Positions 1 to 8,066 of a DNA stretch of 30,918 nt are shown here, one piece after another. The stretch is from the NCBI RefSeq assembly GCF_043780375.1, contig NZ_JAYWCU010000170.1, positions 1 to 30,918 on the forward strand. Direction: 5' to 3'. Made by a program: the position numbers and the translations under genes. The notes under the pieces are model-generated. The model made no database searches. It saw only the letters and a program-made list of their open reading frames with translations, and was not told where the DNA came from. This DNA is from Emticicia sp043780375 (GTDB taxonomy: Bacteria; Bacteroidota; Bacteroidia; Cytophagales; Spirosomataceae). How positions within the stretch are numbered: position 1 is the first letter of the stretch; each line of letters begins with the position of its first letter.

Positions 1-99
1 GAAGAAGATGGCTTTTTTGACGAAAAAGGTTTTCGATATATTGATGGTCGCCAGACCGAAATTATCCCAATTCCGAGAGTTTTGAAGGGTGTGAAATAA
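1..99 (+). CDS. C-terminal end of an unidentified protein (5' partial)
   Basis: An open frame runs from the first base to a TAA at 97-99, giving 32 residues that end in IPRVLKGVK. The start lies outside the window. A strong hairpin terminator follows at 122-162, which supports a real gene end here. The visible tail is polar with no recognisable motif, so no function is assigned. Confidence 0.6.
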   Translation, partial: EEDGFFDEKGFRYIDGRQTEIIPIPRVLKGVK

Positions 100-121
100 T
101 GTTTGTGGATAAAATATTTCC

Positions 122-162
122 AAAAACTTGTTACAAAATTATTTGTTGTAACAAGTTTTTTT
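122..162 (+). terminator. Rho-independent terminator of the upstream partial gene
   Basis: A perfect 15-bp stem (122-136 pairing with 146-160) encloses a 9-nt loop and runs into a T tract. It ends only 13 bp before the ATG of the next gene, so that gene's transcript must start inside or very close to the hairpin, or arise by read-through. Confidence 0.85.
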
Positions 163-175
163 GGTTTATTGCAAA

Positions 176-955
176 ATGAATACTTTATGGATTAAGTTAA
201 TAATGATGCCATTTGTGATTGGCGGTGTTACGTTGGCGAGTAAAAAATGGGGAAATTTAGTAGGAGGAATGATTGCCAGTTTGCCTTGGATAGCAGGGCC
301 AATAATGTTATTTTTTACGATTGAGCAAGGAGTCGATTTTGCTGTAAGTAGCATCAAAGGTGTAATGATAGGCCTTATTGGCGTGCTTGCATTCACTTTT
401 GCGTATATTTATTCCGCCATCCAATTTAAGTGGTATATAAGTTTATTATTGGCTTATTTAGCATTTTTGACAACCACTTTACTGTTAAATACCGTACAAT
501 CTTACATGGGTTTGAATGTCTGGTTTATTATATCAGTAATACTTAGTTTGATTGGTATTAAGATATTCCCAAAGTTAAAAATGCAGGGAAGTTTAAACCA
601 ATCATTGAAATATGATATTTATTTAAGAATGATAATCATTACTTTTTTTGTGGCTCTTATCACTTACCTTGCCAAAATTTTGGGGCCAACTTGGAGTGGT
701 ATTCTGACGCCATTTCCTATAATTACTGCTATTTTAGCGTCATTTACGCATTATACACAAGGAGCATACGGTACCTCAATTATTTTGCGTGGAATGCTTA
801 CCGGTTTTATTGGGTTTGCTTCGTTTTTATATTTACAAGCAATTCTACTACCGATTTATTCAATTCCTGTTTCTTTTGTAATCGGATTTTTGGTTAATAT
901 TCTACTAAATTTATTGATGAGGTATTTGGTAAAAAGAACTGAGATTTTGAAATAA
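176..955 (+). CDS. Multi-pass inner-membrane protein with internal duplication, function unknown
   Basis: The 259-residue protein is almost wholly hydrophobic with about eight predicted membrane segments. I place the start at ATG 176; an in-frame TTG at 161 would add five residues but lies on the end of the upstream terminator. The N-terminal half (W..LVGG..ASLPWIAGPI, then a helix) and the C-terminal half (W.GILTPFPIITAILAS, then a helix) resemble each other, which suggests an internal repeat as in transporter-like folds. No substrate-binding motif is recognisable. The gene has its own terminator at 957-991 and looks monocistronic. Confidence 0.8.
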   Translation: MNTLWIKLIMMPFVIGGVTLASKKWGNLVGGMIASLPWIAGPIMLFFTIEQGVDFAVSSIKGVMIGLIGVLAFTFAYIYSAIQFKWYISLLLAYLAFLTTTLLLNTVQSYMGLNVWFIISVILSLIGIKIFPKLKMQGSLNQSLKYDIYLRMIIITFFVALITYLAKILGPTWSGILTPFPIITAILASFTHYTQGAYGTSIILRGMLTGFIGFASFLYLQAILLPIYSIPVSFVIGFLVNILLNLLMRYLVKRTEILK

Positions 956-956
956 A

Positions 957-991
957 AAAGCACGTAACTGAATAAATCAATTACGTGCTTT
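957..991 (+). terminator. Hairpin terminator after the membrane protein
   Basis: The 11-bp stem (957-967 with 981-991, AAAGCACGTAA against its complement) has a 13-nt loop and starts one base after the TAA of the membrane protein. The T run is short because the next element begins at 992. Confidence 0.75.
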
Positions 992-1097
992 AGAGGTTGT
1001 TTAAGTTTTTTTGCTGGAAAAAAATGACCCTTTTTAAACAAAGAGTAAGGTAAAAAGCTGCATTTTAAGCTCAAATCAAAAAATTTATACAACCTCT
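992..1097. mobile_element. MITE-like element with about 20-bp terminal inverted repeats
   Basis: The left end (992-1011) begins AGAGGTTGTTTAAG and the right end (1078-1097), read on the other strand, begins AGAGGTTGTATAAA; the two agree at all but two of about 20 positions. The 106-bp element carries no gene and is AT-rich. Both ends abut TA, compatible with a two-base target duplication. It may be mobilised in trans by an IS5-family transposase, but that is inference; no such intact transposase is present in the window. Confidence 0.55.
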
Positions 1098-1113
1098 ATT
1101 TCTTATAGAGAAA

Positions 1114-1476
1114 TTAGATGAGTCCTTTATAACTATCTCTATTTACATAAATCATAAAGAAATTTAAAGCTAAAATTAACAAGCCTAAACCTGGAGTTTT
1201 TGCTATAAATACTTCAAACATAGCAATATTTGCTACGATTGGCAATAGTAACAACCAAGCTAATGGACGTTTATAATTGGCCAAGAGTAAGATACCAACA
1301 GTTATCTCAAAAATCTTTACAACTGTCATATATCCACTTGACATCATGATTCCCGCCCATGTACCAGCATCTCCTGTCATTGGAGGTGTAGGAATGAAGT
1401 GAAAGAAATGGTTTGCTCCAAATACTACAAATATTAAACCAATGAGGTAAGTAATAATTAAACTTGCAATTTTCAT
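1114..1476 (-). CDS. DoxX-like small membrane protein
   Basis: The 120-residue protein has four hydrophobic segments (about 1-20, 45-65, 70-90, 95-112). The GANHFFHFIP stretch after the first helix is typical of DoxX-like proteins, which are often linked to oxidative-stress or quinone metabolism, though the biochemical role of most members is unproven. It stands alone between the MITE-like element and the HemW-like gene. A candidate promoter with TATTTTTG on the minus strand lies at 1521-1528. Confidence 0.75.
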   Translation of the reverse strand: MKIASLIITYLIGLIFVVFGANHFFHFIPTPPMTGDAGTWAGIMMSSGYMTVVKIFEITVGILLLANYKRPLAWLLLLPIVANIAMFEVFIAKTPGLGLLILALNFFMIYVNRDSYKGLI

Positions 1477-1520
1477 TTTGTTAGGGTTGAGTTTAATGAT
1501 TAAATAGGAGAATTGTCTTT

Positions 1521-1554
1521 CAAAAATACAATTTATATTCTAAACTAAAAACAA
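1521..1554 (-). promoter_or_regulatory. Candidate Bacteroidota promoter for the DoxX-like gene
   Basis: On the minus strand a TATTTTTG (TAnnTTTG) element is complementary to 1521-1528, and a TTG is complementary to 1552-1554. The 23-nt spacing is at the long end for this promoter class. The predicted start of transcription is about 35-40 nt before the ATG. Confidence 0.45.
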
Positions 1555-2724
1555 ATCACTCGAAATTTTGTCAGCAAATAACTTCCCTTTTTGAGTGATT
1601 TTAAGTAATTGGTTATCAAGGTGTAGGAAGTTTTGGGAGAGGTTTTTTTGTAGCACTGCTTCATTTGTTTTTAACCATTTGGTGCCAACCAATTTTTCGA
1701 TTTCGTTCAAATCACAACCCCATTTGGTACGTAAACCCGTCATAATGTAGTCATTTACTTTTTCTTCGGGTGTCAAAATTTCGTAGTCGGCAGGCACTTG
1801 TCCCAACAAAAGAGCTTTAATATATTCTGGATTATTCGATATATTAAATTGACGAGATTCACCATTGAAAGAGTGAGCCGACGGCCCAACGCCCAAATAT
1901 TCGTGGCGTTTCCAGTATGAAGTATTGTGTCGAGAATATCGGTTATCTCTACAAAAGTTTGAAATCTCGTATTGGTCATAGCCCGCATCGGCAAGTGTAC
2001 TGACCAAAATATCAAACTGTTCCGAAGCAAATTCTTCATCAATTGGCGGTATCTTATTGATTTGTAGCCACTTACCAAAAACAGTTTTTGGCTCAATCGT
2101 TAAGCAATAAGATGAAATATGTGGAACATTTAACGAAATGGCTTTCTCTAAATCTCGCTGCCAAATTTGATGAATACCCTGTGTGAATTCTGAATTATTC
2201 TGCTCTTTTTTAGGAAGTGTTAGTAAAGGATGAATGCCATAAATTAAATCAATGGATAGGTTTTCAAAGCCCATTTCTTGAGCTAAATGCACACAATCTT
2301 CAGCATTTTGGGAGTTATGTATGCGGTTTAGATATTTCAGATGATTATCATTAAAAGACTGAATGCCAATACTCAAACGATTAAAACCAAACCTTTGCAA
2401 AATCGCCAAGCGGTCACGAGTAATATCATCAGGATTGGCTTCCATCGTAATTTCGATGTCGTGGGCGAATGTATAATGCTTTTTGATGGTCTCAAAAATA
2501 TCGTACAACTCATTCATGTTGAGTAGGGAAGGAGTACCCCCACCAAAATAAATAGTTTCTAACTGCTTGTTTTTCAAGTAATTAGCTTGCAAATCTATTT
2601 CTCGGCAAATAGATTCTACCACAGTAGTTTTCAATGTCAGATTGGTACTGAAATGAAAATCGCAGTAATGACAAGCCCGACGGCAAAAAGGAATATGTAG
2701 GTAAAGATGCAAAGTATATAACAT
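1540..2724 (-). CDS. hemW: HemW-like radical SAM protein (coproporphyrinogen III oxidase-like)
   Basis: The 394-residue protein opens with HIPFCRRACHYCDF, whose cysteines at about 14, 18 and 21 form the CxxxCxxC motif that binds the radical-SAM 4Fe-4S cluster. YFGGGTPS and EANPDD further in are shared by HemW and HemN. The cluster motif continues with F rather than a fourth cysteine, and the N-terminal extension of true HemN is absent; both favour HemW, the heme chaperone, over the oxygen-independent oxidase. The C-terminal part (about 310-390) matches the HemN_C-type wing. It lies 70 bp downstream of the methyltransferase on the same strand and may be co-transcribed with it. Confidence 0.9.
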   Translation of the reverse strand: MLYTLHLYLHIPFCRRACHYCDFHFSTNLTLKTTVVESICREIDLQANYLKNKQLETIYFGGGTPSLLNMNELYDIFETIKKHYTFAHDIEITMEANPDDITRDRLAILQRFGFNRLSIGIQSFNDNHLKYLNRIHNSQNAEDCVHLAQEMGFENLSIDLIYGIHPLLTLPKKEQNNSEFTQGIHQIWQRDLEKAISLNVPHISSYCLTIEPKTVFGKWLQINKIPPIDEEFASEQFDILVSTLADAGYDQYEISNFCRDNRYSRHNTSYWKRHEYLGVGPSAHSFNGESRQFNISNNPEYIKALLLGQVPADYEILTPEEKVNDYIMTGLRTKWGCDLNEIEKLVGTKWLKTNEAVLQKNLSQNFLHLDNQLLKITQKGKLFADKISSDLFLV

Positions 2725-2737
2725 TAGCCCATCTCAA

Positions 2738-2785
2738 TTTGGAACGGTACGCCGCTGCGGAGGGGTTGGGGTGAGGTCGGTCGCT
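2738..2785. repeat. GC-rich intergenic repeat-like segment
   Basis: This segment between the methyltransferase and hemW is far richer in G+C than its surroundings. It contains the short dyad CCGCTGCGG and, on the minus strand, CCTCACCCCAACCCCTC. That phrase resembles dispersed palindromic or REP-like sequences found between genes in several bacterial genomes. With a single copy in view, the repeat status is inference. Confidence 0.4.
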
Positions 2786-2794
2786 GCCTTGAGC

Positions 2795-3571
2795 TTACTT
2801 AGTACCTACAAAAAAGAAATCAATACATTTGGCGGGTTCGTTTGAGATATGAAAGTCAGTCCAATCAATTTCGGCTGCCAAAGTACCTGTTTCTGCCATC
2901 AATTTATTTCTATTGAAACGGTTCAAAATTTCGTAAGGAATTCGGAGCATCCAAGCAGGCAAACGATGCTGTAGATTAAGTACATCAAAACGCATGATTT
3001 TATCGACCGATTGTTTATTTTCTCCGTAATAATCCCACACTTTTTTGTTGCCACCCACGCCCATTGTTTCTACTTTTGAGAAATATTTTTGCATTAAAGT
3101 GCGTAATTCATGCGTATCATATTCACGAATATGCCACGGATTTCGACTTAATGAATAAGGGCGATTAACAGTAGTAAGCAAAACTTGACCATTAGGTTTT
3201 AAAACTCTTGCAATTTCTGACAAAAATTTGTGGTCGTCTTGAATGTGTTCGATTACTTGAAAAGTTACCACAAAATCAAATGTATTATCTTGATAATCAG
3301 CCAAATGTGGTAAATCTGCCGTCCGAAAAGTGTGTTTTGGATAGGCAGCTTGTAACTGGTCAATCAAAGGCTGATTTTTATCAAGACCCGTATAATGTTC
3401 ACATTTCTCAATAAGTGTTTCTACGCCACGTCCCCAGCCACAGCCTAATTCTAAGACATTTCCATGAATAATTTTCGCCGCTTCGACATAAGGAAAATAT
3501 AACCTTTGGTGAACAGGATTATCAGATGGGATTTCTGCACTTGTTATTTCGGTGGTTGCGTATTTACTCAA
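2795..3571 (-). CDS. Class I SAM-dependent methyltransferase
   Basis: The 258-residue protein carries motif I (LELGCGWGRG, about residues 41-50), an acidic residue ending the second strand (GLDKNQ) and a motif IV-like stretch (FDFVVTFQVIEHIQDD), as in the Methyltransf_11/25 families. The substrate is unknown. The context, upstream of hemW, gives no pathway clue. The last 80 residues are less conserved in type and may form the substrate cap. A TAACTTTG promoter element lies about 20 bp before the start. Confidence 0.85.
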   Translation of the reverse strand: MSKYATTEITSAEIPSDNPVHQRLYFPYVEAAKIIHGNVLELGCGWGRGVETLIEKCEHYTGLDKNQPLIDQLQAAYPKHTFRTADLPHLADYQDNTFDFVVTFQVIEHIQDDHKFLSEIARVLKPNGQVLLTTVNRPYSLSRNPWHIREYDTHELRTLMQKYFSKVETMGVGGNKKVWDYYGENKQSVDKIMRFDVLNLQHRLPAWMLRIPYEILNRFNRNKLMAETGTLAAEIDWTDFHISNEPAKCIDFFFVGTK

Positions 3572-3590
3572 TTTTTTTAATGTTTTTTTA

Positions 3591-3598
3591 CAAAGTTA
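3591..3598 (-). promoter_or_regulatory. Candidate -7 element for the methyltransferase-hemW unit
   Basis: On the minus strand this reads TAACTTTG, matching the Bacteroidota TAnnTTTG element, 19 bp upstream of the ATG. I see no clear TTG about 20 bp further upstream. Confidence 0.4.
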
Positions 3599-3599
3599 G

Positions 3600-3645
3600 T
3601 TAAGAATTGAGAATTTAGAATTATGATTTAAGAATTATGAACGTG
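3600..3645. repeat. Low-complexity AAGAATT-type intergenic repeat
   Basis: Imperfect copies of a TTAAGAATTATGA-like unit occur in tandem. A similar motif recurs at 10521-10547 upstream of purE. No coding potential is seen. Confidence 0.5.
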
Positions 3646-3803
3646 TAATTTAAATTAGGCATTATAAATTGTGAAGTATGAATTTTAATTCGTTGATAAT
3701 CAGTACATTATAAAACTTATTGCTTTTTGAAATTTTATCAATACTTTTGAAATTTTGCACCCAATTTTGCGTTATTCAATAAACCTCAAATATTCTAACT
3801 GCA

Positions 3804-4136
3804 ATGAAAAGAACTACCGGGCGGCGTTCCGCTTTTATCTTCGGAATATTGTTATGTTCAACTTTTACTTATGCCCAAATAGATATTTACCGTTATCATT
3901 CTTCTTTTATTTCGGCAATCAATCATAAAAAATCGCAACAACAGTTAAAAGTTGAAGCTGTTTTTGAACAAAATAGACCTTTTTTCTTGCAATATATTCC
4001 AAAACATCGAGAATGTTTCTTTTTTGGATTTACTCAAACATCTTGTTGTTTTGATAGAGAAATAAACATGGATGCTATGAGCCGTCAGACCAAATTGCTC
4101 TTTTTCAAAATGAAAATGTGGCGGTATTTTAAATAA
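3804..4136 (+). CDS. Small exported protein, function unknown
   Basis: The 110-residue frame starts with a convincing signal peptide (basic MKRTTGRR, hydrophobic core, cleavage after TYA near residue 24). The mature part is short, basic and aromatic, with cysteines at about 70, 80 and 81. No family is recognised. It is a lone plus-strand gene between two minus-strand units and ends 31 bp before a strong bidirectional terminator, both of which support it being expressed. Confidence 0.6.
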   Translation: MKRTTGRRSAFIFGILLCSTFTYAQIDIYRYHSSFISAINHKKSQQQLKVEAVFEQNRPFFLQYIPKHRECFFFGFTQTSCCFDREINMDAMSRQTKLLFFKMKMWRYFK

Positions 4137-4167
4137 ATCCACAATCAGTTAGTAAAAGTGTAAATTG

Positions 4168-4209
4168 CAACAAAAAAGCATCAGCGATTAAGCTGATGCT
4201 TTTTTGTTG
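4168..4209. terminator. Bidirectional terminator between convergent genes
   Basis: A perfect 18-bp stem (4168-4185 with 4192-4209) with a 6-nt loop has A/T runs on both sides. It serves the small exported protein on the plus strand and the DAHP synthase gene on the minus strand. Confidence 0.9.
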
Positions 4210-4229
4210 ATGAAACCTGGCTAATAATA

Positions 4230-5324
4230 TCAAGCAGGTTGGCTATTCATCACTTCTGTTTGCTTACGAATAGACTCCATGTGAATCAATTTGAACATTT
4301 CTTCAACTAATTCAGGATAAAGGTTTAATTTTTTACCTAAATCTGCACGGTTGGTATGCAGTTGTTTCCAACGGTCGAGTTGCAAAACAGCCACGTTATT
4401 TTCTCTTTTATAATCACCTAATTTTTCTACAACAGCCATACGAGCTGCTAAAACTTCAAGTAACTCACGGTCGATATTATCAATTTTTTGACGTAATTGC
4501 TCCAATTCACTTTGAAAATCTTCGCCATAAGAAGGTTTACGAATTTCTAACGAACGCAACATTTCGCCCAAAGCCTCTGGTGTTAATTGTTGAGACGCAT
4601 CAGACCAAGCTTCGTCAGGATTACGGTGCGACTCAATAATCAAGCCATCGTAGTTCAAATCTAAAGCACGTTGAGCCAATTCATACAAATACTCACGTTT
4701 TCCTGCCATGTGGCTTGGGTCGCCGATCAATGGTAATTGAGGAAAAAGTGTTTTCAACTCAACTGCCATTTGCCACATTGGTGAATTGCGGTATTTTGAT
4801 TCTTGGGCATTCGAGAAACCACGGTGAATAGCCGCCATTTTCTTGATGCCTGCTCCTGCAATACGCTCAAATGCACCAACCCACAAAGCCAAATCTGGAT
4901 TTACTGGATTTTTTATTAATACTGGCACATCAACACCTTTCAGCGAATCTGCTAAATCTTGCACGTTAAATGGATTCACCGTTGTTCGTGCACCAATCCA
5001 AAGAATATCAATGCCATATTTCAATGCCAATTCGACGTGCTGAGGTGTAGCCACTTCAACTGCAATTGGCAAACCAGTTTGTTTTTTTACTGCCGCTAAC
5101 CAAGGTAAAGCTGCTTCGCCCATGCCTTCAAAACTACCTGGACGAGTACGGGGCTTCCATACTCCTGCACGTATCACGTGAGCATAGCCTTCTTTGGCAA
5201 TACGGGTTACGGTTTCCGTTACTTGTTCTTCGGTCTCGGCACTACACGGCCCAGCGATAATCAATGGCTTCCCAGCGGTATCAATCCAACTGCTAAGAGG
5301 AAGTACGTCTAAATTTGCTTTCAT
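4230..5324 (-). CDS. Bifunctional DAHP synthase / chorismate mutase
   Basis: The 364-residue protein joins two enzymes. Residues 1 to about 265 are a type I-beta 3-deoxy-D-arabino-heptulosonate-7-phosphate synthase (first step of the shikimate pathway), with IIAGPCSAE, GVWKPRTRPGSFEG, LIKNPVNPD, IHRGFS and DPSH as metal- and phosphate-binding motifs. Residues about 275-360 are an AroQ-type helical chorismate mutase (IDNIDRELLEVLAARM, then VVEKLGDYKRE). In such fusions the mutase domain can confer feedback control by prephenate or chorismate. This DAHPS-CM order is known in Bacteroidota and Bacillus-type enzymes. The gene is divergent from the proline dehydrogenase gene. Confidence 0.95.
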   Translation of the reverse strand: MKANLDVLPLSSWIDTAGKPLIIAGPCSAETEEQVTETVTRIAKEGYAHVIRAGVWKPRTRPGSFEGMGEAALPWLAAVKKQTGLPIAVEVATPQHVELALKYGIDILWIGARTTVNPFNVQDLADSLKGVDVPVLIKNPVNPDLALWVGAFERIAGAGIKKMAAIHRGFSNAQESKYRNSPMWQMAVELKTLFPQLPLIGDPSHMAGKREYLYELAQRALDLNYDGLIIESHRNPDEAWSDASQQLTPEALGEMLRSLEIRKPSYGEDFQSELEQLRQKIDNIDRELLEVLAARMAVVEKLGDYKRENNVAVLQLDRWKQLHTNRADLGKKLNLYPELVEEMFKLIHMESIRKQTEVMNSQPA

Positions 5325-5396
5325 TAGTTAATTCAAAGAGCGAAGCGTTTTCGCTTAATATATAAAAAATCAAAAAAAATATCCCTATAAATATGA

Positions 5397-5404
5397 TATA
5401 TTTG
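5397..5404 (+). promoter_or_regulatory. Candidate -7 element upstream of proline dehydrogenase
   Basis: TATATTTG matches TAnnTTTG. It would leave a leader of nearly 100 nt before the ATG at 5508. No TTG box at the usual spacing was found, so support is weak. Confidence 0.3.
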
Positions 5405-5507
5405 CACAATATTTCGGGGTGAACATAGATTTATTCTATCTTTACTCTTGAAATAATACAAAGTTTCATCAAAACTAAATACTTAAAAAAACTTAATTTT
5501 CATAAAA

Positions 5508-6719
5508 ATGAAAACTGCTTCGCAGCATCACTTATTGAGTTTCGACGATACCTCAGTAGCTTTTGCTCACCAATCAAACAAAAAACTCTATAAGACTTAT
5601 TTGATTTTTGCCATGATGAATCAAAATTGGCTCGTAAAGATAGGAACTTTTTTTATTAAATTGATATTGAAGTTGGGTTTACCTGTAAAATTTCTAATAA
5701 AAAATACTTTGTTTAGTCAGTTTTGTGGTGGAGAAAGCATAGAGAGATGTCAAGTAGCCATAGAAAATTTGGCAAAAGCAAAAGTAGGGACAATTCTAGA
5801 CTATTCGGTAGAGGGTGAAGACAACGAAAAAGACTTCGATAAAACTGCCCAAGAAGTAGAACGAACTATTATAAAAGCAGCTCAACAATCGGCAGATATT
5901 CCATTTTCAGTTTTCAAAGTTTCGGGAGTTGGCTCAGTCGAAATTCTTGAAAAAGTACAAGAAGATAGAGAAAGTTTATCGAATGAAGAAATGTCCGCTT
6001 TCGAGCGAGTGCGTAGCAGAGTAGATACCTTGTGCAAGCGAGCATCGAAACTAAATGTCAGAATATTTTTGGATGCAGAAGAAACTTGGATTCAAGATGT
6101 GATAGACGAATTGAGCTACGAAATGATGAAAAAGTATAATGTTGGCGGCAAAACGATTGTTTATAATACGTATCAGTTATATCGTTGGGAAAGTCTCGAA
6201 AATTTAACAAATGCTTGTGAAAATGCCAGCAAAGAAAATTATAAAGTAGGAGCAAAGTTGGTAAGAGGTGCATACATCGAAAAGGAACGTCGTCGGGCGG
6301 CTGAGTTAGAATATAAAAGCCCTATTCACCTTACAAAAGAAGAAACTGATGACGATTTTGATAAGGCAGTTCACTATGCAATTAATGAGTTAGATATACT
6401 TTCGATATGTTTAGGCACTCATAATGAAGAAAGTTGCTTACTTTGTATCAAATTGATGCAAGAGAAAGGTATTTCGCACAATGATAGTCGCATTTGGTTT
6501 GCACAGCTACTTGGCATGAGTGATAATATTTCATATAATTTGGCAAACGAAGGCTATAATGTAGCCAAATATGTGCCTTATGGCCCAATAGAAGCGGTAA
6601 TGCCTTATCTTTTCCGACGAGCGGAAGAAAACTCTTCGATAGCTGGACAAAGTAGCCGTGAGTTTTTGTTAGTTAAAAAAGAGAGAGAAAGAAGAAGACA
6701 GTTATCGGTAATCAATTAG
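5508..6719 (+). CDS. Proline dehydrogenase (PRODH, FAD-dependent)
   Basis: The 403-residue protein oxidises L-proline to pyrroline-5-carboxylate, passing electrons via FAD to the quinone pool. Diagnostic motifs are DYSVEGE, IFLDAEETW, YNTYQLYR, KLVRGAYIEKER (about 250-262) and, near the end, VPYGPIEAVMPYLFRRAEEN, whose arginine pair binds the proline carboxylate in the family. It is a stand-alone enzyme, not a PutA fusion, and no P5C dehydrogenase gene lies nearby. The length suits the Bacteroidota and eukaryote-like monofunctional form. Confidence 0.93.
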   Translation: MKTASQHHLLSFDDTSVAFAHQSNKKLYKTYLIFAMMNQNWLVKIGTFFIKLILKLGLPVKFLIKNTLFSQFCGGESIERCQVAIENLAKAKVGTILDYSVEGEDNEKDFDKTAQEVERTIIKAAQQSADIPFSVFKVSGVGSVEILEKVQEDRESLSNEEMSAFERVRSRVDTLCKRASKLNVRIFLDAEETWIQDVIDELSYEMMKKYNVGGKTIVYNTYQLYRWESLENLTNACENASKENYKVGAKLVRGAYIEKERRRAAELEYKSPIHLTKEETDDDFDKAVHYAINELDILSICLGTHNEESCLLCIKLMQEKGISHNDSRIWFAQLLGMSDNISYNLANEGYNVAKYVPYGPIEAVMPYLFRRAEENSSIAGQSSREFLLVKKERERRRQLSVIN

Positions 6720-6860
6720 CAGTTTTTTAAAGATTATGTAGATACCTGAAAATCGGTTTCAATAAAGTATAAAAAATCCTTTGTTTTATAAACCTTGAAT
6801 AAATTCGAGGAAATTACCAAAACAAAACATAATATAAATAACCATAAAAGTAATTTCAAG

Positions 6861-7649
6861 ATGGGTAAATCGCCATACAAATTTTTGTTTTTAACTCTTG
6901 TATTAATATTAATTGACCAAGCTATTAAACTTTGGATGTTTTATGATGTAGTGCCAAATCACTATGGTGAAATAGACCTAATTCCAGATTTTTTCAAACT
7001 TCATTATGTTGAAAACAAAGGTATGGCTTTCGGAATGGAGCTTGGTGGAGATTATGGCAAACTCATTTTAACAGCCTTTCGTTTAGGTGCGATGGTCGGA
7101 ATTTGTTGGTATTTAGTACATTTGGCTCGAAGAAATGCCCATTCGGGTTTACTTTGGTCAATTGCAGCAGTACTTGGAGGTGCAATTGGCAATGTGATTG
7201 ATAGTACATTTTATGGGGTTTTCTTGAAAAATGCACCAATTGGTGTTTCTACCCCGTGGTTTCATGGTCAAGTTATTGATATGTTTTATGCTTACGGTTT
7301 AGATGGTCAATATCCAGATTGGATTCCGTTTTTAGGTGGAGAATATAACACAATGCCTATTTTCAATTTTGCTGATGCTTGTATTTTTTGTGGTGTGGTT
7401 AGTATCTTACTTTTTCAGAAAAGTTTTTTTGAATTTGAGACGACTATACAACCTATTAAATCAGGAAGAGATAATAATGAAATGGTAGAAGAAAATAACT
7501 ATGCAGCATTAGAAGCTGAAGAATTTTTGAATGATGAAATCAATGAAGATGTTTCCGAAATTGTGAAAGAAGATAATCAATATCGACTAACAGAAGAACC
7601 ATCGAAAGATATAAACGATAAAGATTCAGAATATCCAACTCAAAAATAA
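6861..7649 (+). CDS. lspA: Lipoprotein signal peptidase (signal peptidase II)
   Basis: This inner-membrane aspartyl protease cleaves prolipoprotein signal peptides. I chose ATG 6861 (262 residues) because the protein then opens with the first membrane helix; an in-frame TTG at 6795 would add 22 polar residues. Family motifs are visible: DQAIKLW in the first helix, ENKGMAFG (about 51-58), GGAIGNVID with catalytic D114, and FNFADA with catalytic D172. About 55 residues separate the two aspartates, far more than in E. coli, and a roughly 65-residue acidic tail follows the last helix, making it much longer than the usual 160-170 residues. The next gene starts 7 bp downstream. Confidence 0.95.
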   Translation: MGKSPYKFLFLTLVLILIDQAIKLWMFYDVVPNHYGEIDLIPDFFKLHYVENKGMAFGMELGGDYGKLILTAFRLGAMVGICWYLVHLARRNAHSGLLWSIAAVLGGAIGNVIDSTFYGVFLKNAPIGVSTPWFHGQVIDMFYAYGLDGQYPDWIPFLGGEYNTMPIFNFADACIFCGVVSILLFQKSFFEFETTIQPIKSGRDNNEMVEENNYAALEAEEFLNDEINEDVSEIVKEDNQYRLTEEPSKDINDKDSEYPTQK

Positions 7650-7656
7650 AAAGAAA

Positions 7657-7920
7657 ATGGCAATTTTATCTAACGGACAAAGTTATAAATGGTTTATTAT
7701 TTTATCATTTCTTAGTCTTATTATTGTACCAAGCATGATACTTTCACCTACATTCAAAACAATAGCTGTGTTTGGCTTAGGTGGTATATGTTTGTTGTTT
7801 GAATTTCTCTCATTAAAAAACCTCAATTCAAAGGCCGAAAGTTTTAAAAATGAATTTCGCCAAACATTAGTATTGATAGCTCTTACAATTATTCTTATAG
7901 TGGTTAATTATCTTGTATAA
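7657..7920 (+). CDS. Small three-helix membrane protein
   Basis: The 87-residue protein has hydrophobic segments at about 12-30, 36-50 and 68-86, with a charged loop (KNLNSKAESFKNEFRQ) between the second and third. It begins 7 bp after lspA, so the two are almost certainly co-transcribed. No family is recognised. Confidence 0.7.
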   Translation: MAILSNGQSYKWFIILSFLSLIIVPSMILSPTFKTIAVFGLGGICLLFEFLSLKNLNSKAESFKNEFRQTLVLIALTIILIVVNYLV

Positions 7921-8066
7921 GTAATTTGCTTCTTGGTTTTTCGTTAAATATTAACTGTTCAGAAACGCTTTAACAAAACACATGTTTCGGTGAAAAATAT
8001 ACAGGATTGTGTTGCAGTGGTCATTTTCTCATTTAGCCAATTGCTAAAATCTTAACATTATTGTTT

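Noticed and set aside
856..1092. A 78-codon minus-strand frame across the membrane-protein end and the MITE-like element
   Set aside because: It overlaps a real gene, a terminator and the inverted-repeat element and shows no family motif.
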